A DNA stretch of 12,715 bases, from NCBI GenBank assembly GCA_041309145.1, contig JBFZAG010000168.1, forward strand, positions 1 through 12,715, in the 5' to 3' direction. A program made the position numbers and the translations under genes. The DNA is from JAPLLS01 sp041309145 (GTDB lineage: Bacteria > Omnitrophota > Gorgyraeia > Gygaellales > Profunditerraquicolaceae). The notes beneath the pieces are model-generated. The model was not told the DNA's origin and did not search any database. It saw only the letters and a list, made by a program, of their open reading frames with translations. The stretch's first letter is position 1. The number at the start of each line of letters is the position of its first letter. Below, piece after piece: positions 1-7,727 of this stretch.

Positions 1-2747
1 TGAAAATAGATTCCACCAGGAACAAAGAAGATGCCTACATGGATTTTTACCGCAAAATGCGGCCGACCGAGCCTGTGACCAAGGAAGGCGCGGAAAACCT
101 GTTTTTTAGATTATTTTTCGACCCGGCCAGATACGATCTGGAAAGAGCGGGAAGGTTCATCTTGAACCGCAAGCTGGATATGGACGTGCCGGTAGATAAC
201 CGGGTGCTTGACTCGGCTACGGTGATCAGGGTTATTGAATATTTGATCAGGCTGCACGAAGGGGTCGGCAAGATCGACGACATCGACCACCTGGGCAACC
301 GCCGGATCAAGACAGTCGGGGAACTGGTCCAGAACCAGATCCGCATCGGCATGTCGCGGGTGGAAAGGTCGATCCGCGAGCGTTTAAGCGTGTTGTCCGA
401 TATTGAAAACCTGAACATCCACGCTTTGATCAACTCCAAGCTTTTTTTCACCCAGATCCACGATTTCTTTTCACGCTCCCAGCTTTCCCAGTTCATGGAC
501 CAGGTCAATCCCCTGGCGGAGATGACCCACAAAAGAAGATTGAGCGCGGTCGGGCCGGGAGGACTTTCCCGGGAAAGAGCCGGCTTTGAAGTCCGCGATA
601 TCCACCCTTCGCATTACGGAAGGATCTGCCCGATCGAAACCCCGGAAGGTCCGAACATCGGCTTGATCGCTTCCATGAGCACTTACGCCCGGATCAACCA
701 GCTGGGATTTTTAGAGACCCCGTATAGAAAAGTAGAAAACAGCAGAGTCACCAAGAAAATAGATTATTTGACCGCGGATGTGGAAGAAGAAAAAACCATA
801 GCTCAGGCTAACGTTCCTATTGACCTCGAAGGGAATTTTCTGGAGAAAGATATTTCCTGCCGCCACAAAGACGATTTTCCGAAAGTCAGCGCCAAGGAAG
901 TCGAATACATGGATGTTTCCCCGCGGCAGCTGGTCAGCGTAGCCGCGTCGCTCATCCCTTTCCTGGAGCACGATGACGCCAACCGGGCATTGATGGGTTC
1001 GAACATGCAGAGGCAGGCTGTGCCTTTGATGATCACCGAAGCCCCGATCGTCGGCACCGGAATGGAAGCCAAAGTCGCTTATGACTCCGGAGCTGTATTG
1101 GTCAGCGAGGAATCCGGCAAGGTCAACGCGGTTGACGGGGCGTCGATCACCGTGGGCAAAAGAACTTACCATCTGGATAAATTCGTGCGCACCAACGCCG
1201 ATACCTGCCTGAACCAGCGGCCGATCGTAAAGTTAGGCGAGCATGTCGAAAAAGGCCAGGTCATTGCCGACGGCATGAGCACCAAGAACGCCGAGATCGC
1301 CTTAGGTAAAAACCTTCTGGTCGCTTTTGTCCCCTGGAGGGGCTATAACTTCGAAGACGCGATCCTGATCAGCGAAAAAGTGGTCCGGGAAGACGTTTTT
1401 ACCTCGATCCATATCAAAGAATTCGAGGCGGAAGCCATCGAGACCCGTTTAGGCAACGAAGAGATCACCCGGGATATACCTAACGTCAGCGAGGATTCGT
1501 TAAAGAACCTTGATACTACGGGGATCATCCGCATCGGCGCCGAAGTCGGAGCCGGGGATATCCTGGTGGGAAAAGTGACCCCCAAGACCGAATCGGAACT
1601 CTCCCCCGAAGAAAGGCTTTTGCGGGCCATATTCGGAGAAAAAGCTTCTGATGTCCGGGATACGTCTTTGCGCGTTCCTCCGGGAGTGGAGGGTTTTGTG
1701 GTAGACGTGCATGTCTTTCAGCGCAAAGAGCGGGGCAGAAAATCCAAAGAGGAAAAAGCCAAGGAATTGGCCAAAGTCCGGGAGCTTAAAGCCTATTACA
1801 AGCAGGAGATCGAGTTCGTCCAGAAAGAAAAGATCGTGCGTCTGGCCGCTCTTTTGAAAATAGACAGATCCAGGGTCGAGAAGTTCAATTTTGACGACAA
1901 TGAAGAAGCCAAGATCATGGCCGCTTCTTACGACGAGCAGATCCAGGACCTGGAGATCGAGTTCGATCACGAGATCGAAAAAGTCCGCCGGGGAGACGAG
2001 CTTCCTCCCGGGGTGATGAAAAGAGTGGTGGTTTATATCGCCACTAAAAGAAAATTATCGGTAGGAGACAAGCTTTCCGGACGCCACGGCAACAAAGGAG
2101 TGGTCGCCCGGATAATCTCCGAGGAAGACATGCCTTATTTGCCGGACGGCACGCCGGTGGAGATCGTTTTGAATCCTTTGGGCGTGCCTTCGCGTATGAA
2201 CATCGGACAGATCCTGGAAACCCATTTGGGCTGGGCGGCCAAAGCATTGGGATATAATATAATGTCTCCTGTTTTTGACGGAGCCTCCCAGATCGAGATC
2301 AAAGAATGGCTTAAGAACGCCGGCCTTCCCATCAGCGGAAAGATCAGCCTTTACGACGGCCACACCGGAGAGCCTTTTGACCAGGAGATCACCGTAGGCC
2401 AGATCTACATGATGAAGCTGATCCATTTGGCCGACGAAAAGATCCACGCCCGTTCCATCGGGCCGTATTCGCTGGTCACCCAGCAGCCGCTGGGAGGAAA
2501 AGCCCAGTTCGGAGGGCAGAGATTGGGAGAAATGGAAGTCTGGGCGCTCGAGGCTTACGGCGCGGCGTTCACCCTGCAGGAGATGCTTACCGTAAAATCA
2601 GACGATGTCGCCGGAAGACAGCGTATTTATGAAGCTATAGTCAAAGGCGAACAGAGATTAAGCCATGGCACCCCGGAATCGTTCAACGTTCTGGTCAAGG
2701 AATTACAGGGGTTGGGGCTGGATATCCGAATGGAGAAGAAAAGATAA
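1..2747 (+). CDS. rpoB: DNA-directed RNA polymerase subunit beta (5' partial)
   Basis: Beta subunit of core RNA polymerase, forming one wall of the active-site cleft. The gene runs in from before the window: the frame is open from base 3 and reads KIDSTRNKEDAYMDFYRKMR, so the ATG at 39 is internal. About 914 residues are present, and by E. coli alignment roughly 350 N-terminal residues (including the SI1 region) are missing. The rifampicin region is at about 477-548 (SQLSQFMDQVNP, THKRRLSAVGPGG). The equivalents of E. coli Q513, D516, H526, R529 and S531 are kept, and position 518 is Val instead of Asn. Further on are IETPEGPNIGLI, GYNFEDAILISE, the charged coiled-coil SI2 (beta-i9) insertion at about 1720-1995, GDKLSGRHGNKGV (nucleotide/RNA contact region) and the C-terminal GGKAQFGGQRLGEMEVWALE block that packs against beta-prime. 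It ends normally in a TAA that shares one base with the rpoC ATG, which implies translational coupling. Identity is certain. Confidence 0.99.
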   Translation, partial: KIDSTRNKEDAYMDFYRKMRPTEPVTKEGAENLFFRLFFDPARYDLERAGRFILNRKLDMDVPVDNRVLDSATVIRVIEYLIRLHEGVGKIDDIDHLGNRRIKTVGELVQNQIRIGMSRVERSIRERLSVLSDIENLNIHALINSKLFFTQIHDFFSRSQLSQFMDQVNPLAEMTHKRRLSAVGPGGLSRERAGFEVRDIHPSHYGRICPIETPEGPNIGLIASMSTYARINQLGFLETPYRKVENSRVTKKIDYLTADVEEEKTIAQANVPIDLEGNFLEKDISCRHKDDFPKVSAKEVEYMDVSPRQLVSVAASLIPFLEHDDANRALMGSNMQRQAVPLMITEAPIVGTGMEAKVAYDSGAVLVSEESGKVNAVDGASITVGKRTYHLDKFVRTNADTCLNQRPIVKLGEHVEKGQVIADGMSTKNAEIALGKNLLVAFVPWRGYNFEDAILISEKVVREDVFTSIHIKEFEAEAIETRLGNEEITRDIPNVSEDSLKNLDTTGIIRIGAEVGAGDILVGKVTPKTESELSPEERLLRAIFGEKASDVRDTSLRVPPGVEGFVVDVHVFQRKERGRKSKEEKAKELAKVRELKAYYKQEIEFVQKEKIVRLAALLKIDRSRVEKFNFDDNEEAKIMAASYDEQIQDLEIEFDHEIEKVRRGDELPPGVMKRVVVYIATKRKLSVGDKLSGRHGNKGVVARIISEEDMPYLPDGTPVEIVLNPLGVPSRMNIGQILETHLGWAAKALGYNIMSPVFDGASQIEIKEWLKNAGLPISGKISLYDGHTGEPFDQEITVGQIYMMKLIHLADEKIHARSIGPYSLVTQQPLGGKAQFGGQRLGEMEVWALEAYGAAFTLQEMLTVKSDDVAGRQRIYEAIVKGEQRLSHGTPESFNVLVKELQGLGLDIRMEKKR

Positions 2748-5700
2748 TGGCCGAGAATATTTTATTCGACACGATTACGATTCGATTAGCGTCTACAGCG
2801 GTGATCAGGTCCTGGTCTAAAGGCGAGGTCAGGAGGGCCGAGACCATCAATTACCGGACTTTAAAGCCGGAAAAAGACGGGCTTTTCTGCGAAAGGATCT
2901 TCGGCCCGGTCCGCGACTGGGAATGCAACTGCGGAAAATATAAAGGTATAAAGTACAAGGGGATCACCTGCGACCGCTGCGGGGTCACCGTTGACCGCTC
3001 TTCCGTGCGCCGGGAAAGAATGGGCCATATCGAGCTGGCCGCTCCGGTAACTCACATCTGGTTTTTCAAAGTCGTGCCCAGCAGAGTCTCCGCCTTGCTG
3101 GATATGACCTTGCGCGACCTGGAAAAGGTCATCTATTACGAAGAGTACGTGGTCATCGACCCGGGATCTTCTCCTTTAAAGAAAAAAGAGCTTTTATCCG
3201 AAGAAAAATACCAGGAAGCCCTGGTCAAATACGCCGGCAAGTTCAAAGCCAAGATCGGCGGTGAAGCTATCCAGGATCTATTAAAAGAGCTGGATATGGA
3301 CGGTTTTATCCGCAAATTGCGCCGGGATCTGGAGAAATCCAAAGAGATCATCGGCAACCGCAAGTCCTTAAAATCTTTAAAAATAGTCGAAGATTTCCGC
3401 AAGTCCGGGAACAAGCCGGAATGGATGGTTTTGGAGGTTTTGCCGGTTATCCCTCCGGACCTTCGCCCGTTAGTTCCGCTTGACGGAGGAAGATTCGCCA
3501 CCTCAGACCTTAACGATCTTTACAGAAGGGTGATCAACCGGAACAACCGTTTAAAGAAACTTATCGAGCTCAACGCTCCCGAGATCATTATCCGCAACGA
3601 AAAGCGCATGCTTCAGGAAGCGGTGGACGCGCTCATGGATAACGGCAGGCACGGAAGGGCGGTAGTCGGCGCCAACAACCGTCCGTTAAAATCGTTATCC
3701 GACATGCTCAAAGGCAAACAGGGCCGTTTCCGCCAGAACCTTCTGGGTAAGCGCGTGGATTATTCCGGACGTTCGGTCATCGTGGTCGGCCCGGAACTCC
3801 AGCTGCACGAGTGCGGCCTGCCCAAGCAGATGGCTCTGGAGCTTTTCGAGCCGTTCATCATCAAAAAATTAAAGGAAAAAGGATTTGTCCACACCATTAA
3901 AGGCGCCCGGCGCATGGTCGGACACGGAAAGATCGAGGTCTGGGATATCCTGGACGAAGTGATCAAGGACCATCCCGTGCTCTTGAACCGCGCTCCCACT
4001 TTGCACCGCTTGAGCATCCAGGCTTTCCAGCCGGTCCTGGTCGAAGGAAAAGCCATCAAGATCCATCCTTTGGTCTGTTCCGGATTTAACGCTGATTTTG
4101 ACGGGGACCAGATGGCGGTGCATGTGCCGTTGTCCCTGGAAGCTCAGCTGGAAGCCAGAGTTTTGATGCTCTCGATCAACAATATTTTCTCGCCCGCTCA
4201 CGGCCGTCCGGTTCTGACTTCGACCCAGGACATCGTTTTAGGTCTGGCGTATTTATCCCGGGAAAAAACCGGAGCCAAAGGCGAATCCATGAGCTTCTCC
4301 AACTCCGAGGAAGTCCTGGTCGCTTACGAGGACAAAGTGATCGGTCTCCACGCTAAGATCAAAGTCAGAGTGAATAGTCTTTATGACCTGGAAGAGAAAA
4401 AATTCGTTCCCGGGCCGCAATCAGTCCCGACTACCGCGGGAAGAGTGATCTTTAATCAGGAGCTGCCCGCAGATTTCGGTTTCGTGAACAAAGATCTCAA
4501 CAAAGGCAATATCGGCAACATCGTTTCCGAAGTTTATAAAAGGTTCGGCCACAGCCGGACCATACAGTTATTGGATGACCTCAAGACTCTGGGCTTCAGG
4601 ATGGCTACTTTAGGCGGGATATCTATCGGTATAGACGACCTGGTCATTCCCAAGGCCAAACCCGAAGTTTTAAAGGAAGCCAGAGAGGAAGTGGCTAAAG
4701 TCGTGGACCAGTATCGCCGCGGCGCGGTCACCGAAAAAGAGCGTTACAACAAGATCATCGATGTCTGGACTCATGCCACCGACAAGATCTCGGATCTTTT
4801 ATTCAAAGAAATGTTACCGTTCAACCCCATATTTTTGATGGCTGATTCCGGAGCCCGAGGGTCTAAGCTTCAGGTCAGGCAGCTTTCAGGTATGCGCGGT
4901 TTGATGGCCAAACCTTCGGGCGAGATCATCGAAAACCCGATCACCGCCAATTTCAAAGAGGGGCTGACGGTGCTGGAATATTTTATTTCCGCCCACGGCG
5001 CGCGTAAAGGTCTCGCTGATACCGCTTTGAAGACCGCTGACGCCGGATACTTGACCCGCCGTCTGGTTGACGTTGCCCAGGATATTATCATCAACGAAGA
5101 CGATTGCGGAACGCTTAACGGGATCACCGTGCAGGCGATCACCGAAGGCAACGAGATCGTGGTCTCCCTCGGGGAGAGGATCATGGGGCGCGTGGCTCTG
5201 GACAACATCGTGGATATCATTACTGACCAGGTGATCGTGGAAGCCGGACAGGAGATCACCGAAGATAAAGCTGAGATGATCGAAAAGCTGGGGATCGAGA
5301 AGATCAGGATCCGCTCGGTGTTGACCTGCGAGTCGGAAAAAGGCGTGTGCATGAAATGCTACGGCCGGAATCTGGCCACCGGAAGGCTGGTGGAAAAAGG
5401 CGAGTCAGTAGGCGTTATCGGCGCCCAGAGTATCGGCGAGCCGGGCACCCAGCTGACATTGCGGACCTTCCACATCGGAGGAACGGCTTCCAGGATCATC
5501 GAGCAGTCTTTCATTAAATCCAAGAACGCCGGGATCCTCAAATATCATAACTTAAGGGTCGTGGCCAAGAAAAAAGAATATGTTGTTTTGAACCGCAACG
5601 GCGCTTTAAGCATCAATGACCGGGACGGAAGAGAGTTGGAAAGGTACATCATCCCTCAGGGCGCTTTTATCGCCTTTAAAGACGGGGACAGCGTGTCTGA

Positions 5701-6805
5701 AGGGATATCTTTTGTGCGCTGGGATCCTTATACCGCACCGATCCTGACCGAGGTCAGCGGACAGGTAAAATACGAGGACCTTAAAGAAGGCTCGACTATC
5801 GTCGACGAGCTTAACCCGGTCACCAAATTGACCGAGCACGTGGTCGTCGAGCACAAACAGGAATTTCATCCGCAGATCGTGATCCTGGACGATAAAAAAG
5901 AGATCATGGGCATCTACCCCATCCCGGCCGGAGCTCATATCATGGCCAAAGACGGCCAGCCGATTGAGGCCGGCGACATGTTAGCCAAGATCCCGCGGCT
6001 GTCGGTCAAGACCAGGGATATAACCGGAGGTTTGCCCAGGGTCGCGGAATTGTTCGAAGCGCGCAGGCCGAAGGACCCGGCGGTCATCAGCGACATAGAC
6101 GGTTTTGTGGAATTCGGCCAGACCAAAAAAGGCCAGCGGGTCATAGTGGTGAAATCCCCGACCGGAATGGCCAAAGAATACGTCATCCCGCACGGCAAAC
6201 ATCCCAACGTCTACAAGGGTGACAAGGTCATTGCCGGCCAGCAGCTGACTGACGGACCGGTTGTCCTTCAGGATATTCTGAAAGTCTCCGGAGATAAAGT
6301 CCTTCAGGAATACCTGGTCAACGAAGTCCAGGAAGTCTACCGTCTGCAGGGCGTGCATATCAATGATAAACACATCGAAGTGATCATCCGCCAGATGCTC
6401 CGGAAGGTCCGCATCGAGGATGCCGGCGACAGCGAATTTCTGCCAATGCAGCAGGTCGATAAGATCAAGTTCCATAAAGAGAACGCCAAGATCCTTAAAA
6501 AGGGCGGCAAGCCCGCCCAGGCTACCCCGTTGCTTTTGGGGATCACCAAAGCTTCATTGACATCGGACAGCTTTATTTCCGCGGCCAGCTTCCAGGAGAC
6601 CACCCGCATTCTTACCGACGCGGCTGCCTCCGGAAAGAGCGATGACCTGCTAGGCTTGAAGGAGAATGTTATCGTGGGACACCTGATACCGGCCGGCACG
6701 GGATTTGCCAGCCACCGGGATGCCGATGTATTTAAGCTGGCTTCCGGTGATACCAAGGTTACAAAACAGGAAGAACCAATTGCTACCTTAAGCGCAAAGG
6801 AATAA
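2747..6805 (+). CDS. rpoC: DNA-directed RNA polymerase subunit beta-prime
   Basis: Catalytic subunit of RNA polymerase, complete at 1352 residues (E. coli 1407). The ATG overlaps the rpoB stop by one base, with GGAG at 2732-2735 as ribosome site. The N-terminal zinc ribbon has Cys60, Cys62, Cys75 and Cys78. The Mg-binding NADFDGD gives Asp450, Asp452 and Asp454. The second zinc site is Cys787, Cys861, Cys868 and Cys871. The bridge-helix/trigger-loop region includes GAQSIGEPGTQLTLRTFHIG (up to residue 911). The trigger loop is interrupted by a long SI3-type insertion at about residues 915-1090 (5490-6020), after which conserved sequence resumes with TRDITGGLPRVAELFEARRP. The C-terminal VYRLQGVHINDKHIEVI and LLGITKASL...ISAASFQETT blocks are intact. 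The tail is short and lysine/threonine-rich. SI3 is shared by proteobacteria, PVC and several other Gram-negative phyla and is absent from Firmicutes, which helps narrow the host. No degraded motif seen. Confidence 0.99.
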   Translation: MAENILFDTITIRLASTAVIRSWSKGEVRRAETINYRTLKPEKDGLFCERIFGPVRDWECNCGKYKGIKYKGITCDRCGVTVDRSSVRRERMGHIELAAPVTHIWFFKVVPSRVSALLDMTLRDLEKVIYYEEYVVIDPGSSPLKKKELLSEEKYQEALVKYAGKFKAKIGGEAIQDLLKELDMDGFIRKLRRDLEKSKEIIGNRKSLKSLKIVEDFRKSGNKPEWMVLEVLPVIPPDLRPLVPLDGGRFATSDLNDLYRRVINRNNRLKKLIELNAPEIIIRNEKRMLQEAVDALMDNGRHGRAVVGANNRPLKSLSDMLKGKQGRFRQNLLGKRVDYSGRSVIVVGPELQLHECGLPKQMALELFEPFIIKKLKEKGFVHTIKGARRMVGHGKIEVWDILDEVIKDHPVLLNRAPTLHRLSIQAFQPVLVEGKAIKIHPLVCSGFNADFDGDQMAVHVPLSLEAQLEARVLMLSINNIFSPAHGRPVLTSTQDIVLGLAYLSREKTGAKGESMSFSNSEEVLVAYEDKVIGLHAKIKVRVNSLYDLEEKKFVPGPQSVPTTAGRVIFNQELPADFGFVNKDLNKGNIGNIVSEVYKRFGHSRTIQLLDDLKTLGFRMATLGGISIGIDDLVIPKAKPEVLKEAREEVAKVVDQYRRGAVTEKERYNKIIDVWTHATDKISDLLFKEMLPFNPIFLMADSGARGSKLQVRQLSGMRGLMAKPSGEIIENPITANFKEGLTVLEYFISAHGARKGLADTALKTADAGYLTRRLVDVAQDIIINEDDCGTLNGITVQAITEGNEIVVSLGERIMGRVALDNIVDIITDQVIVEAGQEITEDKAEMIEKLGIEKIRIRSVLTCESEKGVCMKCYGRNLATGRLVEKGESVGVIGAQSIGEPGTQLTLRTFHIGGTASRIIEQSFIKSKNAGILKYHNLRVVAKKKEYVVLNRNGALSINDRDGRELERYIIPQGAFIAFKDGDSVSEGISFVRWDPYTAPILTEVSGQVKYEDLKEGSTIVDELNPVTKLTEHVVVEHKQEFHPQIVILDDKKEIMGIYPIPAGAHIMAKDGQPIEAGDMLAKIPRLSVKTRDITGGLPRVAELFEARRPKDPAVISDIDGFVEFGQTKKGQRVIVVKSPTGMAKEYVIPHGKHPNVYKGDKVIAGQQLTDGPVVLQDILKVSGDKVLQEYLVNEVQEVYRLQGVHINDKHIEVIIRQMLRKVRIEDAGDSEFLPMQQVDKIKFHKENAKILKKGGKPAQATPLLLGITKASLTSDSFISAASFQETTRILTDAAASGKSDDLLGLKENVIVGHLIPAGTGFASHRDADVFKLASGDTKVTKQEEPIATLSAKE

Positions 6806-6807
6806 GT

Positions 6808-7191
6808 ATGCCAACTATCAATCAACTTATCAGATTCGGAAGGAATATCAAGCAGAGGAACACCAAATCGCCGGCTTTAAAAAGCTGCCCTCAAAGGCGC
6901 GGGGTATGCCTTCAGGTCAAGACCATGACCCCGAAAAAGCCGAACTCTGCGCTGCGCAAGATCGCCAGGATCCGGCTTACCACCGGCATAGAAGTTACCG
7001 GGTATATACCGGGAGAAGGACATAATCTGCAGGAGCACTCGATCGTATTGGTCAGGGGCGGACGCGTCAAAGACCTGCCCGGGGTCAGATATCATATTGT
7101 TCGAGGAACACTGGACGCCTCCGGAGTCAACGCGCGGAAAAAATCCCGCTCTAAATACGGCGCCAAAAGACAAAAGGAAACGGCTAAATGA
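6808..7191 (+). CDS. rpsL: 30S ribosomal protein S12
   Basis: S12 sits at the decoding centre of the small subunit and helps set translational accuracy. It is 127 residues, the normal bacterial length (E. coli 124). The core motif TPKKPNSALRK (41-51) has lysines at 43 and 44, and GGRVKDLPGVRYH (84-96) has Lys88, Asp89 and Pro91. These are the wild-type states of the classic streptomycin positions, and Asp89 is the residue methylthiolated in many bacteria. GEGHNLQEHS is also intact, and the C-terminus is lysine-rich (SRSKYGAKRQKETAK). The ATG lies 2 nt after the rpoC stop, and AAGGAA at 6797-6802 inside the end of rpoC gives good ribosome-site spacing. It therefore reads as a direct continuation of the rpoBC transcript. 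Its TGA overlaps the rpsG ATG as ATGA. Confidence 0.99.
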   Translation: MPTINQLIRFGRNIKQRNTKSPALKSCPQRRGVCLQVKTMTPKKPNSALRKIARIRLTTGIEVTGYIPGEGHNLQEHSIVLVRGGRVKDLPGVRYHIVRGTLDASGVNARKKSRSKYGAKRQKETAK

Positions 7192-7658
7192 GACGAAGAC
7201 ACGTTTTTAAAAAAGAACTGCTGGCGGACCCTAAATTCAACTCCAAAATAGTGGGCAAGTTCATCAATATGGTCATGGTCGAAGGGAAAAAAGCGGTGGC
7301 CGAGAAGATCGTCTACAACGCTTTTGAAAAAGTCAAGACCGCCCTTAACGAGCCGGACGCGCTGAAGATATTCCATAAAGCTATCGACAACGTCCGGCCG
7401 CGGCTGGAAGTCAAGCCCCGCCGGGTCGGCGGCGCCACTTACCAGGTGCCAATTGAAGTAAAACAGGACCGGGGTTCTTCCATAGCTTTGCGCTGGATCA
7501 GGGATTATTCCAAGAACCGAAAAGGCAAGTCCATGGAGGACAAGCTGGCCGAAGAGATCATCGCCGCTTACAAGGGCGAAGGCTCGGCGATCAAGAAACG
7601 GGATGATACCCATAAGATGGCTGACTCCAACAAAGCTTACGCGCACTTCCGGTGGTAA
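7188..7658 (+). CDS. rpsG: 30S ribosomal protein S7
   Basis: S7 is a primary 16S rRNA-binding protein that nucleates assembly of the 30S head and lies near the E-site tRNA. It is 156 residues, the usual length. Diagnostic stretches are LEVKPRRVGGATYQVPIEV in the middle and KKRDDTHKMADSNKAYAHFRW at the C-terminus, plus a basic N-terminus (MRRRHVFKKELL). The start overlaps the rpsL stop in ATGA, with AAGGA at 7174-7178 as ribosome site, so it is probably coupled to rpsL. In E. coli S7 represses translation of the str operon by binding the roughly 100-nt rpsL-rpsG spacer. Here that spacer does not exist, so any S7 feedback would need another site. The next structured RNA is the hairpin just after this gene. 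Confidence 0.99.
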   Translation: MRRRHVFKKELLADPKFNSKIVGKFINMVMVEGKKAVAEKIVYNAFEKVKTALNEPDALKIFHKAIDNVRPRLEVKPRRVGGATYQVPIEVKQDRGSSIALRWIRDYSKNRKGKSMEDKLAEEIIAAYKGEGSAIKKRDDTHKMADSNKAYAHFRW

Positions 7659-7677
7659 AACAGAGGTTTACACCAAA

Positions 7678-7710
7678 TAACCTTGTCAACCGCGTAGGTT
7701 GCCAAGGTTA
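7678..7710 (+). promoter_or_regulatory. Strong imperfect inverted repeat between rpsG and fusA (possible RNA regulatory hairpin)
   Basis: Seen directly: the arms TAACCTTG (7678-7685) and CAAGGTTA (7703-7710) are perfect reverse complements. After a single T/C mismatch (7686 and 7702) the inner arms CAACC (7687-7691) and GGTTG (7697-7701) also pair, closing a 5-nt GCGTA loop. This gives 13 base pairs in 33 nt. It fills half of the 69-nt rpsG-fusA gap and ends 17 nt before the fusA ATG. It is not followed by a T-run, so it does not look like an intrinsic terminator. Inference: it may protect or process the mRNA, act as a protein-binding site (S7 is a candidate), or modulate fusA translation, whose own ribosome site is poor. 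A DNA operator is also possible. The role is unknown. Confidence 0.6.
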
Positions 7711-7727
7711 AGTGATAGAAAGTAATT

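Noticed and set aside
39..41. ATG as the start of rpoB
   Set aside because: The same frame is open back to base 3 and encodes conserved beta-subunit residues before this Met, so the gene is cut by the window edge.
477..548. Rifampicin-resistant rpoB allele (Val at E. coli position 518)
   Set aside because: The main drug-contact residues are all kept, and position 518 varies naturally among phyla, so resistance cannot be claimed.
7683..7712. Internal promoter for fusA with -35 TTGTCA
   Set aside because: No acceptable -10 hexamer lies at 16-18 nt spacing, and the match coincides with the hairpin arm.
7678..7727. Intrinsic terminator after rpsG
   Set aside because: The stem is strong but no T-run follows, and fusA continues on the same strand 17 nt later.
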